Positions 12,174 through 24,193 of a stretch of 64,000 nt of DNA are shown piece by piece. The DNA comes from Trichoplusia ni (lineage: Eukaryota; Arthropoda; Insecta; Lepidoptera; Noctuidae), in assembly GCF_003590095.1 (NCBI RefSeq), contig NC_039478.1:7998001-8062000 (forward strand), written 5' to 3'. The notes beneath the pieces were generated by a model, which saw only the letters and a list, made by a program, of their open reading frames with translations, did not search any database and had not been told where the DNA came from. Both the position numbers and the translations under genes were made by a program. How positions within the stretch are numbered: position 1 is the stretch's first letter; every line of letters begins with the position of its first letter.

Positions 12174-12203
12174 GCGTAGTGCGTAGTGCGTAGTGGCGCG
12201 TAG
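12174..12203. repeat. Short tandem repeat (GCGTAGT)3
   Basis: Three exact copies of GCGTAGT lie at 12174-12194, followed after three bases by GCGTAG. This is a small microsatellite-like array with two CpG-like steps per unit, in otherwise AT-rich DNA. Confidence 0.7.
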
Positions 12204-13070
12204 CGGAAACAAAGTGGCATCGGTAGTCGATTAAATTTATTGTAACACATTATTTAATGCGGTAGTCCGATAGTTTTTTTATTGCTTGTAATAATCGAGT
12301 GTACTATTAATTGACTTCGGAATGGTAAAAAGAGTTTAGTAGCAATTATATTTGGTGGGCATTAAAATTATCTCAAATATATTTTAATGTAACCGGCTTT
12401 TGTAGCGTGGTAGTTGTTTTAGTTACGACGATAAATACGTACACCTCTACAAAGACAACTATTTTTTGTCGGTACATTATATTAAAGCCTTCATCTTCTC
12501 ATAGTCAAAGTACACACAAGTGTGACTTGTATGCGCACTCAAACCTAAAAACTTATTTCGCAAAATAACCATTTTAAAGTCGAAAATCCTTTTACTTAAA
12601 AACAATTAGATCACACTATTGATAAGTTTAATCACCGAACAGAGGCGTCGAAAGACTTTCTCTTAAGCAGAGGAAGTCTCCTGGAAAGCCTTCAAGCCAT
12701 TACGCCTTACTCGGCGCAACCTCGCACCTGCTTTACATACTGATCTGGTCCGTCCACCCAGCGTGCACTAATTCCGAGTGATGTGACATCGCTAGATACG
12801 ATTTTATATCGATACAACACACGCTTTTAGAAAGGTGAACTTACAACTTGTCGACTATGAGATTGGTTATAATTTATGCGTTATTGATATTCCTCTTTTA
12901 AGTATTTATGAAAAGTTGGTATGTCATGTAGATATTTGCGTCAATATTGTATTTAGACATAAACGTGTCTCATGCAAATTCTAAATGGAAAACTGAAAAG
13001 GGAAGGGAAATCGACATGTTTCAATGTTGAAGAAAATTTACATTAGAAATATAGTTGATGTTATCGACTA

Positions 13071-13087
13071 TCGATAAATCGTGTCTC
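13071..13087. repeat. Palindrome TTATCGA-CTA-TCGATAA
   Basis: Perfect 7-bp arms with a 3-base spacer. The right half contains TATCGATA. It is part of the ATCGAT palindrome cluster between 13.0 and 14.9 kb. Confidence 0.55.
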
Positions 13088-13842
13088 TGTCATAAAACTA
13101 GTATTGACATTAGGTATAGCCGATGTGCCGAAGATGTAAGTAGCCATTAACGGTGAAACCGCTCTTTATTTAGTCACAATCTCGTACACTTGTAGTGTTT
13201 TACGATAGACTTGGACAACTCAGATAAATACATGTAGTCGTCACATTCCGTCGCAGAGCGCCGTCGTGATTTTTTGTAGAAAATAACAACCATTTCATCG
13301 ACATCGATATCTTGAAGTAATTATATAATCAACATACCTAATTTGAATTCCGCTTTAATTGGCACATCATTTGCTGTGTTTTTTGCTTAGTTAATTGAGA
13401 TTTCTGATTGAAATTAGATCATTAGTATGTAAATTTGCCGTTATTGACCGTACTATAATTGTATTCGTAAAATCGAATTCGAGGTTCTTACGCGGAAGAC
13501 CACACGCAACAAGATCATTACTTACCGGCCAGGTAACGGAGACCTGTTGCGAGGCATCATCTTCATACATTTTCAGTAATGACTTTAAAGGAGGCGTGGC
13601 GATTCAAGTTACGCTGGTCGCGATCGTGTTTCAGAGGGTGGGCGCAGTACTCCAATTTACGTAAAAAAATGTGTACTCTTAATAATAAGGAGTGAAACTT
13701 TCCCTTCTTTTCTTATGATGTACTCGAGACCTACCACACGTTCGTTCAGACGTGATTGCGTTTTTTTTCCGTCTCGCATCGCCATTGGCCTAGAGGAAAT
13801 TATAAAAAGTGATTGGAACACGTTGTGATTTTTGTCTGATAA

Positions 13843-13873
13843 CAATCGATAATTCGTAGGCGTTTATCGATTG
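13843..13873. repeat. Hairpin CAATCGATAA / TTATCGATTG
   Basis: Perfect 10-bp arms (13843-13852 and 13864-13873) around an 11-base loop. Each arm contains ATCGAT, so each is also a candidate Cut/Onecut-like or DREF-like site on its own. Confidence 0.6.
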
Positions 13874-14044
13874 ATTAGATTTCAACTATTTCGCTTAATT
13901 CAAAAGCTGCTTTTAATTACAAACGGTATGAGTATCCACCATTAGCCTATTACACGCACAAGATCTAAATAAGGTACGTATCGCCTTATTTAACTACAAG
14001 TAAACATCATAAATTGTCGCGAGTAGGTTTGAGCGATGATTGCG

Positions 14045-14070
14045 AATCGATTTGTCGACATAATTCGATT
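14045..14070. repeat. Quasi-palindrome centred on TGTCGACA
   Basis: AATCGATT, then TGTCGACA, then TAATTCGATT. Folding about the centre gives 12 pairs with two single-base bulges on the right arm. The outer arms again use the TCGAT word. Confidence 0.45.
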
Positions 14071-14528
14071 TCACGGGGTAGTATCGTTAATTACTATTAG
14101 CGAGGATCGATGCATCAGCAACGAGACTGAGCGGACTGGTTCTTGCGGTGAAACTGGACAGGGGCTCGCAACCATTTGGAGCGTTTATAAAGTTGTTACC
14201 GTTTATGTTTTGGTATAAGTGACGAAGAAGATTTTCGTGTTTTAAGTTGATAATTACCTGAAACAAAGTAAAACGTAATTAGTTTTGGTGTTTATGTATA
14301 ATGGTTGATGATGTTAAATTGCTGTGGTGTTCGCTTGTTTTGCCGGTAAAATCTTAAATCTTACAAACTATACTGTGGCAATAAGGTCATTCTATAGAAA
14401 ATAATATACAAAGTACACATTTTTTTACGGATATTTATTTTTAAATAATTAAAATTAAATAAAATCGAATTATTACAGAATAATTGAATTCTCCATATTA
14501 TGATAAAAGACAACTCAAAATTTTTTTT

Positions 14529-14655
14529 CTAGAGCACAACAGTTGGCAACCCCGCAATGATTTCACCGCTGCGCAGGCGCACGTTCGTCGTGCGGAATTT
14601 AGATACCGCTCGGACACTCGCTCTTGTTAGAGGGACATCTGCGGCGCATGCCGTT
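14529..14655. promoter_or_regulatory. GC islet with NRF1-like site
   Basis: A GC-richer block containing TGCGCAGGCGCA (14570-14581), which resembles the palindromic NRF1/Ewg site (two GCGCA half-sites). Nearby CpG-rich words run to about 14655. An open frame on the minus strand (14529-14729) shows no domain and I treat it as a by-product of base composition. Confidence 0.3.
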
Positions 14656-16009
14656 TTCACTTCGCTTACGTAACTATCATTATATTCACACTTAATACAT
14701 TCTAGTACCGGACAGGACTTATGCTTCAAATCATAATTAGTAACTTGCTTGGTGAATAGTTTTTACACGTAGAAGAATTTGAAATCCAACGGACGATTCA
14801 GTAATCTTTTATCGATAAGATGAATTATGGGCCAACATTGTAGCAACATAAATGAAAATGTTCGTAATAACTATCAAGATACCAGTTTTTGCCGCAATTA
14901 GAATTGATAATTTTTATTAGAATTATCCTGCCCGCAATTTGTCGCGTTACAAGGAAAATCATCAAGTCTTGGTAATGGTAAGGTTGTGTGCTTGTAGGCC
15001 TAGATGACAAAACGTGGTCTCGTTGATAACAACGTAATTGACGCGCGCCACTGAGCAGGCTCACGCACATACTGCCCGCTAATGCACTGTGGATTACCGT
15101 GTTTAACATATCGGTTTATGATGGCCACGGCAACCATTAAATCATCATTAGATATTATTCCGTTTTATGGTTATAGATTTTATATTAAATTTTATGAACT
15201 TCCAATATTCAATAGTTACACTAAATTATACGGTAGGTCTGCGTTATGCAAACATTGACTCAGTGAGATAATAACGTTACATAAAATATGTAATAAACGC
15301 TTATGTTTAATTTCAGAGCGATTGATATGTATTGCAAAATGAGAGCTGCATTTGTGAAAGAACGCCTTTCGTTTTGGGCCTCCAGAATGACAGAACACGT
15401 ATAAAATTACAAAAATGTATTGAAGGCCTCAGCGAGAGCGATCAGACACAATTAATTTTTATTTACCGGTTTATTTTTAATACTTATTGGTTTACGTAAC
15501 GGTCATAAGTTAGTACCACGTGCTCGGCGCGGGCTACACGGCCCGACGCCGCCTGAACAAATCAATTAAGCGGCAGTTACCACCCATTGTCTTTGATTCA
15601 GATGTCTCGTTAAGGCGACGCGCTCACGGTAAACAGGCTTCTGTCAAATTTATGTTTATCATTAAATTCCTTGCCGCCGACATGCATATTCAAAGTTCAG
15701 TATTTTAACGAAACTTTAATTTGAGCTAAATTCGATCATTGTTAAACGAAAAACGCTTCAAAGAAACACGCCACTGTAAAACATACCTTATTGATTGCCT
15801 CATTATCGAAGCTGTTTTTACTCTAATTTAATTGGGTGTATAAATTGTATTGCACTTTCTTGACTCTTTTTCTGGCTGTCGTGATTGAAGGAACGTATTA
15901 AATAAAGTTTAAAGGGTGTTCATTTATTTGGTGCAATTATAACGGTTCGTACGCGCGGAGTGAAATTGGCATAGCGCAATAATCGCGCGCAGACTGGTCC
16001 CATCAATAT
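14656..16009. other. Gene-free DNA
   Basis: No credible gene. It contains the 10-bp palindrome TTATCGATAA (14809-14818), a CACGTG word near 15518, and a mildly GC-rich patch at 15520-15630 with CpG words. No repeats of a known family are seen. Confidence 0.5.
14805..14823. repeat. ATCGAT palindrome with 10-bp core
   Basis: TTATCGATAA (14809-14818) is a perfect palindrome. Imperfect pairing continues outward for a few bases on each side. Confidence 0.5.
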
Positions 16010-16200
16010 AGTTAGACACGCATCCGGCGACAACCGAACGGACAGCCGGACAAGCGGACGCGATTGAAAACTAATAATATTTCATGTGGCCAATAAACCG
16101 TGGTACACATTTGCGCAAGACACGTCTGCTCCGGCGCGCTCACGCCCGGCCGGGCTAATGAAAGCGACGCGGTGCCCACCTGACGCTCACATGTACCTAC
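16010..16200. promoter_or_regulatory. GC-rich islet
   Basis: About 190 bp of raised GC with many CpG steps. It includes CATCCGGCGACAACCG near the left side and CGGCGCGCTCACGCCCGGCC at about 16132-16151. The minus-strand open frame across it (16012-16245) does not resemble any family I know. A regulatory CpG islet or an unrecognised exon of a non-coding RNA are both possible. Confidence 0.25.
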
Positions 16201-16858
16201 ACCTATAGTTAGTGCAAGGAGAATTATTTTTATTGGTGTCCTCATATTCAGGAATGAAGATTTCTAGGTCTATTTAAGGCCACGAGCATAAAACACCTTT
16301 GTGAGCAATTCAGGATGCACATATTTGACCGGACGACGTAACTATACATATTACGTATAATTTATCTGCAAACTATGAATTATTGAGTCATTCGTATCTG
16401 TAATGGTTTACCGAGAATTTGAAGTATGGGAAATTGTGAACTTTGATGGTTATTTTATGACTGAACGAGTAAAGATTTGCGGAGGTTGGTATTGATGAAG
16501 TTACGAGTACCGACGTTTAATGTGTGTAGAAACTGTTTTCGCTATATCGAATCTATATAAAATCGAACAGGTGCAGCTACAGGTCACCCAGTACGTAGTT
16601 CTTGTCCATAAAATATTAACCAATTATCTACCCGTCTTTATGAACGCGCTTGATGAATTATATCAAATTAGAATGGTCATAAACCTACTAAAGTAGTTAT
16701 TTCGATTGTAAAGTATTGATGCGCTGTAAAATAATATCACAAATATAACATTAAAGCTAATCAAAATTTAGGGTACTCTATAAAACATATTTAGAATCTT
16801 CGAGTTTTATTACGCGTTACTCGATTAACTATGAAATATTTTTATTTATGTGAATTAG

Positions 16859-16962
16859 TTTTCAATTAGAATTTCTATTAAATTTATTCAAGTGGAGCAT
16901 CTTCTGTATTTTTTTTTTCAATTAGACTTTTCATTAAACTAATTAAAGTAGAGCATCTTATC
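16859..16962. repeat. Imperfect tandem duplication, period 56 bp
   Basis: Two copies: TTCAATTAGA at 16861 and again at 16917, with alignment continuing through ATTAAA to GAGCATCTT in both. About 36 of 46 aligned bases match. Each unit holds several ATTA/TAAT homeodomain half-sites. The divergence indicates an old duplication. Confidence 0.7.
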
Positions 16963-19821
16963 GAATCAACATTCAGTATGTAGAACTGTCTTTGTACAGC
17001 AATAAAGTGTGGAAATTCGTGAACTTTAACAGTTTTAACAACTTTGATCGCAATTATTTTTTATTTATCGTTCCTCAATGCGTAAGTCTGCAGCACGAAT
17101 GTCCACTTACCGTATCCGTTCGATATTTAAATTAATCGAGTTGATTCTTTCTGCGTCTTGTATTACCATTGGAGTTCGTGTAATATGTATTTGTCAGCGG
17201 TCATATCGTAACGAAACATAATTCAATTAAAAATCGGCGGTAATCGGCAGTCGGCATCGCTCCATAAAGACTTGAACCCCGCCAGCAATTAAAACATTGT
17301 GAAATTCAACACCGAGACATTTTGGCTGTATGTTACATATGCGTGATTGTTAATGAGATACATTATTATAACACTAGCTTTCGCTGGCGGCTGACTTTAG
17401 CAGACGTCGATTACCATATAAAATGTAATGCATGGTTTTCATTGCTGTGAGGTTTGTTGTCCCGTTTTTTCTCCACAGGCATAGCATAAAGGAGGTGGTG
17501 AGGGGTGGGTAATGTGGGGTGCTCTGTGTAAAAAACTGTTTTTAGTTATGCCTTTAATAAGGGAATTCTGATTAAGATTCCGGTCATATCTTTGTTTTTT
17601 TTTGTCATTTATTTCTGAGGTCATTTAGTGTATTTTTCAGGTTATGCAAATCAACAATGTGGTTAAACAAATAGACTAGATTTTAGGGATGTAACCATTT
17701 TGGTGCTGTTATAAAATGACATCTTATATAGATCGTAAGAGGCACTTCGTCAATCATAAAAGACTAGGTGTGAACGAATAAAATGATCATTATGACCTTA
17801 TATGAAATAATGTGTTAATTAACGCAATCAAATTTGAATACATTTGGATATTTACAAGTCTATAATGACCAATATAATAAAATGACAAACAAACATTCAT
17901 TTAAGTTTCCATGTATGGAAATCGTAACACATAAAATGGATGAAATTAAAACTTGTAAAGTAAACTCATTTGAAGACCACGCAGTTGTTAAGCGTAATAT
18001 AAACGAATCCAAATCCCGGAATTATCCATTACGTAAATTTGAATATTTTTTACAAAATATGTATAAAAACTCGAGCATATTAATATTATACCCTAAGGAC
18101 ATAGTTATCTCCATAAAATGAACAATTAAAATGATCGATTACTTTTTTATAGAGTTGAAACGACGTATTGAAGTAAAATCGACTTTATTGCCTTGCCGTG
18201 GTTTGATTGCGAACGTTTATAGTTCCAGCTACTCGGAATTCAGGAGACACTCGATAAACATCGATTGTAAATAGTCAATAGTCGTAAAACAAAAAAAGTT
18301 CGGGTCCTTAACTCTATCTCGAAAACATGTTGATTGATGAAATGAGTTTGTATCACATCGTATGTCCGATTCAATGAGGGTATTTTATTTTATGTGACTT
18401 AGAGGAATTTTACAAGCATCGTACTATATAAAGTTCAATTTACTTTAATTGGTAGCTGTATTTTTTGTTGCTTACAAGTAAGAAAATAAACAACCTTTTT
18501 GGGGACAAATAGTACTTCAAGACACGATAAATCGAGTGAATTTTATTAGAAAAATCAAACTCTTACAAGATACATTTGACAGTCGGCATAATGAAAACAA
18601 ATGCTACCATATACGGTAGCAATGAATACGATTTTTGAGGTGATAATATAATGAGAACTTTTGGTAGCCGCATAAGGCAGTAACTCCGGATACCGCGACT
18701 AGTTTCTAACTCCGATGTAATAAATATAAATAAATCAATGAATAAAGTCGTAAATGCGTATGATTGGCATATTATAAATATTTGATAAAAGTGCTCCAGT
18801 TTTCAAAGCTTGATTTAGTAATTTACGATTTTGTGAATCTATTTGAAGTTGTTAAATAAATTGGCAGTATGTTATCTGGTGGATGAGCTACATCGAATAT
18901 AGTTCAGTTTTTAATTAATATCACCTTTGTGGTAGAACAACTTTTTGTGGGCATTAATCCTTAGAGTTTAATGCTTTGCCAAGCTACCTTTAGACTGGTT
19001 GATTGGATAGGAATGTTAAGTATGAGGTCGTTCATAATGTAGACATCAACAAATTTGGAGAAGCGCTCGTTACACAAATATAACTTTAAACAAATGACTA
19101 ACGCTTCCATGGCGTGTCTTTGTTTTTTACAAACGTCATAAATCAGCTGTCTGCTTGGATATTCGACTGCAGCCATTGTCTTCATTGGAAGATACATTTT
19201 AGTTTTATAATCACAACTGACCTTAATAATTTCTCACCGCAAAGCTCATTGCTCGAGCTTAATCAATAAATAATATTTTACAGCTGCCCCTTAATTCATT
19301 TTTTTATAAATTACCCAAATAAAGTAATACGTTACTGGACCTTAATTACATATTCACTCAATGTACAACACGAGATGGGTTATTCATATAAAGAGATCGT
19401 CCAGTATATCGTATGAAGATCTCAGCATTGAGTGATCGCGGTAATTAACCCGCTTGCGAAGTGGGGCAAGGCGGGGGCTTTAGTGCGAGCTCACGTCACA
19501 TAATTATTATGTCAACATTTTTATATTAGTTGTGTTGTTTTATAGCGATTTAGTTGAATTATTGGTATGGTCGTGGTACAAACAGTTTAGGAAAAAGATT
19601 ATAAGTTGCATTTAATTTTAGTCGTTACCTAATAAAATCTTTTTGTTTTTTAAAGATGCCGTTAAAAATATCACCGCAAATGACTTATTTACAATATTCG
19701 CAGAATATTAATTCAGTAACAAAGTGGTGGGTTTAATTTTTTTTACACTCAAGCGCGTTTTTTTTGTATTATTTTGTTTTACATTACTTAGGACTTCGAC
19801 AGTTTGGAGGCTGACTCACAG

Positions 19822-19829
19822 TGACGTCA
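19822..19829. promoter_or_regulatory. Perfect CRE site TGACGTCA
   Basis: Full 8-bp palindromic CREB/ATF consensus. It is one of five in the window, against fewer than one expected from base composition. Confidence 0.35.
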
Positions 19830-20100
19830 GAGCACAGATGTCACCTTCCATCGACGTGATATGTCACTTATTCATCTCATTCATGGAAAGACGAGGAAGA
19901 AGGTTGTATGTCGCAACCGTTCGACTTATCGCCAAGACATAAGTTAACACATTTGTTGCAAATAAAAGGTAATGAAAGATAAATGTTAATGTCACCGGAA
20001 AGGTCATATCAAGTAAGATAAGAAAGCCACCGATTTTAATATGTTGCCTACATTTAATTAAATATAATAATAATATTCCCTAACTTTTACAAAACGCCAT

Positions 20101-20172
20101 TTCATCACAAAAACATTATTTTGTCCCGGGTGGGAATCGAACCCACGACCACGACCAACAGGCCACTAAAAT
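20101..20172 (-). mobile_element. tRNA-derived SINE fragment
   Basis: On the minus strand a B box GGTTCGATTCC (20133-20143) sits in CGTGGGTTCGATTCCCACCC, followed by GGGACAAAATAATG. This is the familiar head-body junction of lepidopteran SINEs. An A-box-like GGCCTGTTGGT lies only about 13 bases upstream of the B box, much closer than in a tRNA. The piece therefore has an internal deletion and is not a tRNA gene. The body ends within about 35 bases. Confidence 0.65.
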
Positions 20173-20828
20173 ACAATTTTGTTGAGAGTTTAACAACAAT
20201 TGACTTTGATATTGTCAATGGCTTTGTGTTGTTAAGTAGCATTTGCAGTTTTAAAGAGTTGCGTTAATGTATGTATTCAAATATAAGTTTGGAAATTGTA
20301 CTTCTTCATTTTATTTTCTTATAGTTTTAAGAACTTTTTGAATAATTTCTTGACGACTACCACGACTGACGATTGCCAACCGTCGGAAGGAGAAATGACT
20401 ATAAGAGTAAATAAATTTAGGTTCTGAAGTCGACGCATGTCGGCAATTAGACCAACAAAAAAGGTTGTACGTATTGTTCACGACGACCGCCACTCCACAA
20501 TCAGTGCAGGAGCTGACAACATTTTTATCGCCTCGTAAACTTTTGCGAACCAACCTCTCGAAGGAAAGTGAGTTTAAAAACACCGAATACGCGTAAATTG
20601 GAAGTTTTACACACCGACACACGAATTATTTTGGAACTTTAGTGACATGTTGAAACAGCAGCGATGTTGCGTAAGGAGAAGCAGGACTGACAGATTACAT
20701 CTCAACGTTTTAACTTTGTACATTCACTTGAAATATAAGAAAGGAGTATTGTATGTGTTGAAGAAAGTGTCTTGAATTAATTCCTTTAATGATATTGTGA
20801 GTGTGACTTACTAACACATATCTATATA
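20173..20828. other. Gene-free DNA
   Basis: The main content is a minus-strand open frame (20311-20622, 103 codons) with a cysteine-containing middle and no recognised domain. Its DNA is less AT-rich than its flanks, so an old coding remnant is possible but unsupported. Nothing else is seen. Confidence 0.4.
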
Positions 20829-21091
20829 TCTATACTAATATATAAAGCTGGAGAGTTTGTTTGTTTGTTTGTTTGTTTGTTTGAACGCGCTAATCTCAGG
20901 AACTACTGGTCCAAATTGAAAAAATCTTTTTGTGATGAATAGACCATTCATCGAGGCTTTAGGCTATAAACCATCACGCTGCGACTAATAGGAGCGAAGA
21001 TACAATGGAAAATGTGAAAAAAAAACAGGGCAGGTATAAAACATAACTTATATCTTCTACCCACGGGGACGAAGTCGCGGGCAACAGCTAG
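20829..21091 (+). mobile_element. Helitron-like non-autonomous element, intact ends
   Basis: The element starts with TCTATACTAATATATAAA and ends with CAACAGCTAG. It sits between an A (20828) and a T (21092), the usual Helitron insertion site. About 10 bases before the CTAG end is a GC-rich imperfect hairpin (CCCACG at 21060-21065 with CGCGGG at 21076-21081), also typical. Near the 5' end is a (GTTT)7 run. There is no coding capacity, so movement would need a Rep-helicase supplied elsewhere. A second, more diverged copy lies at 25378-25619 on the other strand. Confidence 0.7.
20855..20882. repeat. (GTTT)7 microsatellite
   Basis: Seven exact GTTT units inside the Helitron-like element. The other copy has only two at the matching place, so the run has probably expanded or contracted by slippage. 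Confidence 0.85.
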
Positions 21092-21909
21092 TGTATTTAT
21101 ATTAAGAAGGCCCAACGTGAAATGCTAAGTGTGAAGTTTGTTCCAGAAATATTTGATGTTCTTTTTTTTATTCAAAATTGTATACCTTCTAGAAACTATC
21201 GCTAGAAGTGATATAGTCCAATTATAGACTCAGTAGCATCGAAATGGTTGTATTAAAGTAAAAGATTCTTAACATTCACTATCAATAAACTGCAAACGTT
21301 ACAGATGTTCGGGTTGTACCAACTAGACTACAACTGGTACAGTTTGGAGCACGTTCCATAAAACTGGTAAATAAAGAGAGCCCGAAGGCATTTGTTGTGT
21401 ACCTCTGTATAAGTAACACGAGACAAGCGCCTGTGCCGACGGAAAATACTTTGATGATTCGTTTACACATCCCAGTATACTTGAGCTAGTGTTACTTAAT
21501 AAAAATTCACTTAATGCTATCTAAATAAAAAGGACATTTAATGTTACTTCTTAAAGATAATTTTTCAATTATAGATAGTTCTTGTATTACAGTTGCCGAA
21601 TTTCCGCGATTTTAAATACATTTTATAGTTACGATAACACGTATCCCCATTACTTATCAAAGTCGTTTACTGGTACGGCTTTTTTAATCAGTGCATTTTC
21701 TTTTTACTAAATCTACATAAATTGCAACGAAATCTCGAATATCTCGGGTAAGTAGATTAACGTAACAGGCTGTTAAGAAACAGTATAGAATATTCAAAGG
21801 TAGATTTATACTATTGTTACGTAATTGCAGAGATATGGTTCCTAATCCAGTCTATTATCATCGGAAACGAAAGCTCCTAGCAACTGGTACTAGTGCAGTC
21901 CAAACGCTT

Positions 21910-22016
21910 GTTATCGATGTATCGGGAAGCGAGTGGTGAAAGCATGCAAGGGGGGCACGGACAACGGTGCATGCGACACTGCCCTCTGTCCACTGCACTT
22001 AGGTACTATCGATAAC
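21910..22016. repeat. 107-bp nested inverted repeat
   Basis: Outer arms GTTATCGAT (21910-21918) and ATCGATAAC (22008-22016) are perfect. Inner arms GCATGCA (21942-21948) and TGCATGC (21968-21974) are perfect. AGTG (21932-21935) can pair with CACT (21991-21994) at equal distance (13 bases) from the outer arms. The interior is unusually GC-rich for the neighbourhood. Both arm words contain self-palindromic hexamers, which makes chance pairing easier than the length suggests. Confidence 0.45.
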
Positions 22017-24178
22017 TTGGTGCTTAAACCACTTCCTCGTTACATACAACTATTGTTTGAAACTTGGAACTTGCTCTAGGTTACTTGGATTCAGTGAATG
22101 GTTATGTTAGCTCCGAAAAACGGTAAATTTCATTTTGGATTCCTCTAACGTGCCCCTATGACCCATTAGCGGTGTTTATTAGTATTATCAGCATCGAATA
22201 CGAATACTAACGATCGAATGCTTTTCAAATAATAGGCATGTGACAACTGCTGAGTTATAGCACATGTTATTTAAATATTTCGAATTAGTTAGGAATGGGT
22301 ACACAATTATTATAATGACACCACAATTTCCAACGTAACATCTAAGTTTACTCCTATTTTGGTTATATTACCAATATGCAATAAATATAAATGCTAGTTA
22401 ACATTTCTCTTAGCTGGCTTACATTAGTTGAAATTCGATAGGCTTTGATTCTAGTTCGCTTTGCAATGTTTACAATCAAGTGTGGTAAAATAAACGATCT
22501 TGCGTGCTAATGAAGCGAATTCTACTTAGTCTGTCTATGATGCTATAAACTGGGTTTAAAGTACTTTAAAGCCTTAAGCTTCAATGTAGGTGCACTAAAT
22601 ATGTTTATGTGAGTTAGTGCGACCGACTGCTACAATTAATTGGATGCGGTTAAGTTTAAATTGATATTTGAATGAGGAAGCTCATTAAATATCGTGTTCC
22701 AGATGCCCGTTTTACTGTTCTGATGAATCTTTATCGGCCCTAGGCGTTCGCTATGGGCCGTCGCCACGGCGGGCTTCGCTGATGCTTTATTTAGTGCGAT
22801 CGTTTGTCGTTCAAGCAAGGTTTAGTTTCGTCTGACCTACCGCTGTGGAGGATAGATTATGTGGATTTAAAAGAATTGACGGATTTAAATTGTTTTATTT
22901 TTTAACGCAGATTTTTAATTCTGGCTGAAATTGTTTTTGTTACTTTTATCGTTAAGGTCATGACTCCAGCTAGTTATACAATGAAATATGGCTTTGTTTT
23001 AAATAAAAAATATATATTAAAAAAGTCGTGCGCCATTGTTGCAAGGTGTGTTGATCGCGATGATAAATGTTCGACGGTCACACAAAAGAGAGTATTACGA
23101 CTTACGCACAATGAATTTGATTTATTGCTTCATCTGCAACCCTGAATGTATTTTCGGGTCATCAAAGTTACTCCCACTCACGACCTGCCTGAAGCTACTC
23201 AATGAAGACATCGGTTTGAATGCCTTCATAAATCAGCGATTGGGGAAGAAAATTTCTGTCTAGTTGAAATATCGATGCTTCGTAAAAGTTTCGGAGAAAT
23301 TCGACTCGTCTTTGCATGATGCGCTGGCTGTAGGGCTGTCACTCGAGTGTAATAGTAATAAAATTATACCAGGTAAATCTGGTATTTATTAGTGTTATAA
23401 ATAGATGATGGGTATTAAATGTACGTAATCGTCGAAAATTGATATATTTGTTGAAATTAACCTTACAATCGTTTAAGGTAAATCTGCTAATAAACAAGTA
23501 CTATGCACCAAAATTATGAGTAATCTAAATTCAAGTATTAGCCACACATGGTCAGCTTTTGAAGTCACTTAGGTTTTATTGTTAATTTTACGAGATGTAC
23601 CACGTAATATCTAGACATAAATAAACTTCGAATAAACAATCTAATAAATATTAATGTTATCGTTTAAAGTCCATAAGCTTTATAACTTTATTGAGTGGTA
23701 TCGTAAAATTTTCGAGTTTTGTGCCAACCCTACGGATAAACGAAACAAATTGAGCTGTTGTTCATCATTGCGTCTGTATCGGCGCCTACGCATGTCCGAT
23801 TCCAACGAACATTAAACATAATGTTGTCGCTACCACAATTACTTAAACACGATTTTTTGATGGCAATCATTGTTGAATAAGTGTCTGATAATGCGTTTTT
23901 AAAGTTTGTGTCTGTAGACTTTAGGGATTTTATGTTTAAAACATATTACCTTTTCTTTGTTTGTTTCCATTTAATCACATCCCTACATAACATACTCAAT
24001 TCTTAGATTTAGAATCGAAACAACATAATTTTGTGAGTCAACAAGTGAAATGCTTGTTCTAAATCTGGGTATCTTGAATATTTGTGAAGCCCCCGCGACA
24101 CAAGCATTAGCTTTGGAGCGGGAGCAATTTTTTCTTATAAAAATCATCTACTAACTTCAATAATATCACTTTGAGAGG

Positions 24179-24193
24179 TGGTGGTAGACCCCC
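24179..24193. repeat. Solo MITE end
   Basis: TGGTGGTAGACCCCC matches the right terminal repeat of the element at 6459-6587 at 14 of 15 positions. I found no matching left end within 200 bp, so this is a solo or decayed end. Confidence 0.45.

Larger units (their letters stand above)
11554..14528. other. Gene-free DNA with ATCGAT palindrome cluster
   Basis: No credible gene. It includes a 7-bp tandem repeat (12174-12203), a GC-richer patch around 12640-12780, and three palindromes on TCGA cores (13071-13087, 13843-13873 and 14045-14070). The open frame at 13395-13664 (+) has no recognisable domain. Confidence 0.5.
16201..20100. other. Gene-free AT-rich DNA
   Basis: No credible gene. It holds the 56-bp-period tandem duplication at 16859-16962, a G-rich patch at 17480-17525, and a GC-richer patch at 19445-19500 that leads into ACATAAT-T-ATTATGT (about 19498-19512). 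A perfect CRE lies at 19822-19829. Open frames at 17834-18121 and 18961-19197 have no recognisable domain. Confidence 0.5.
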
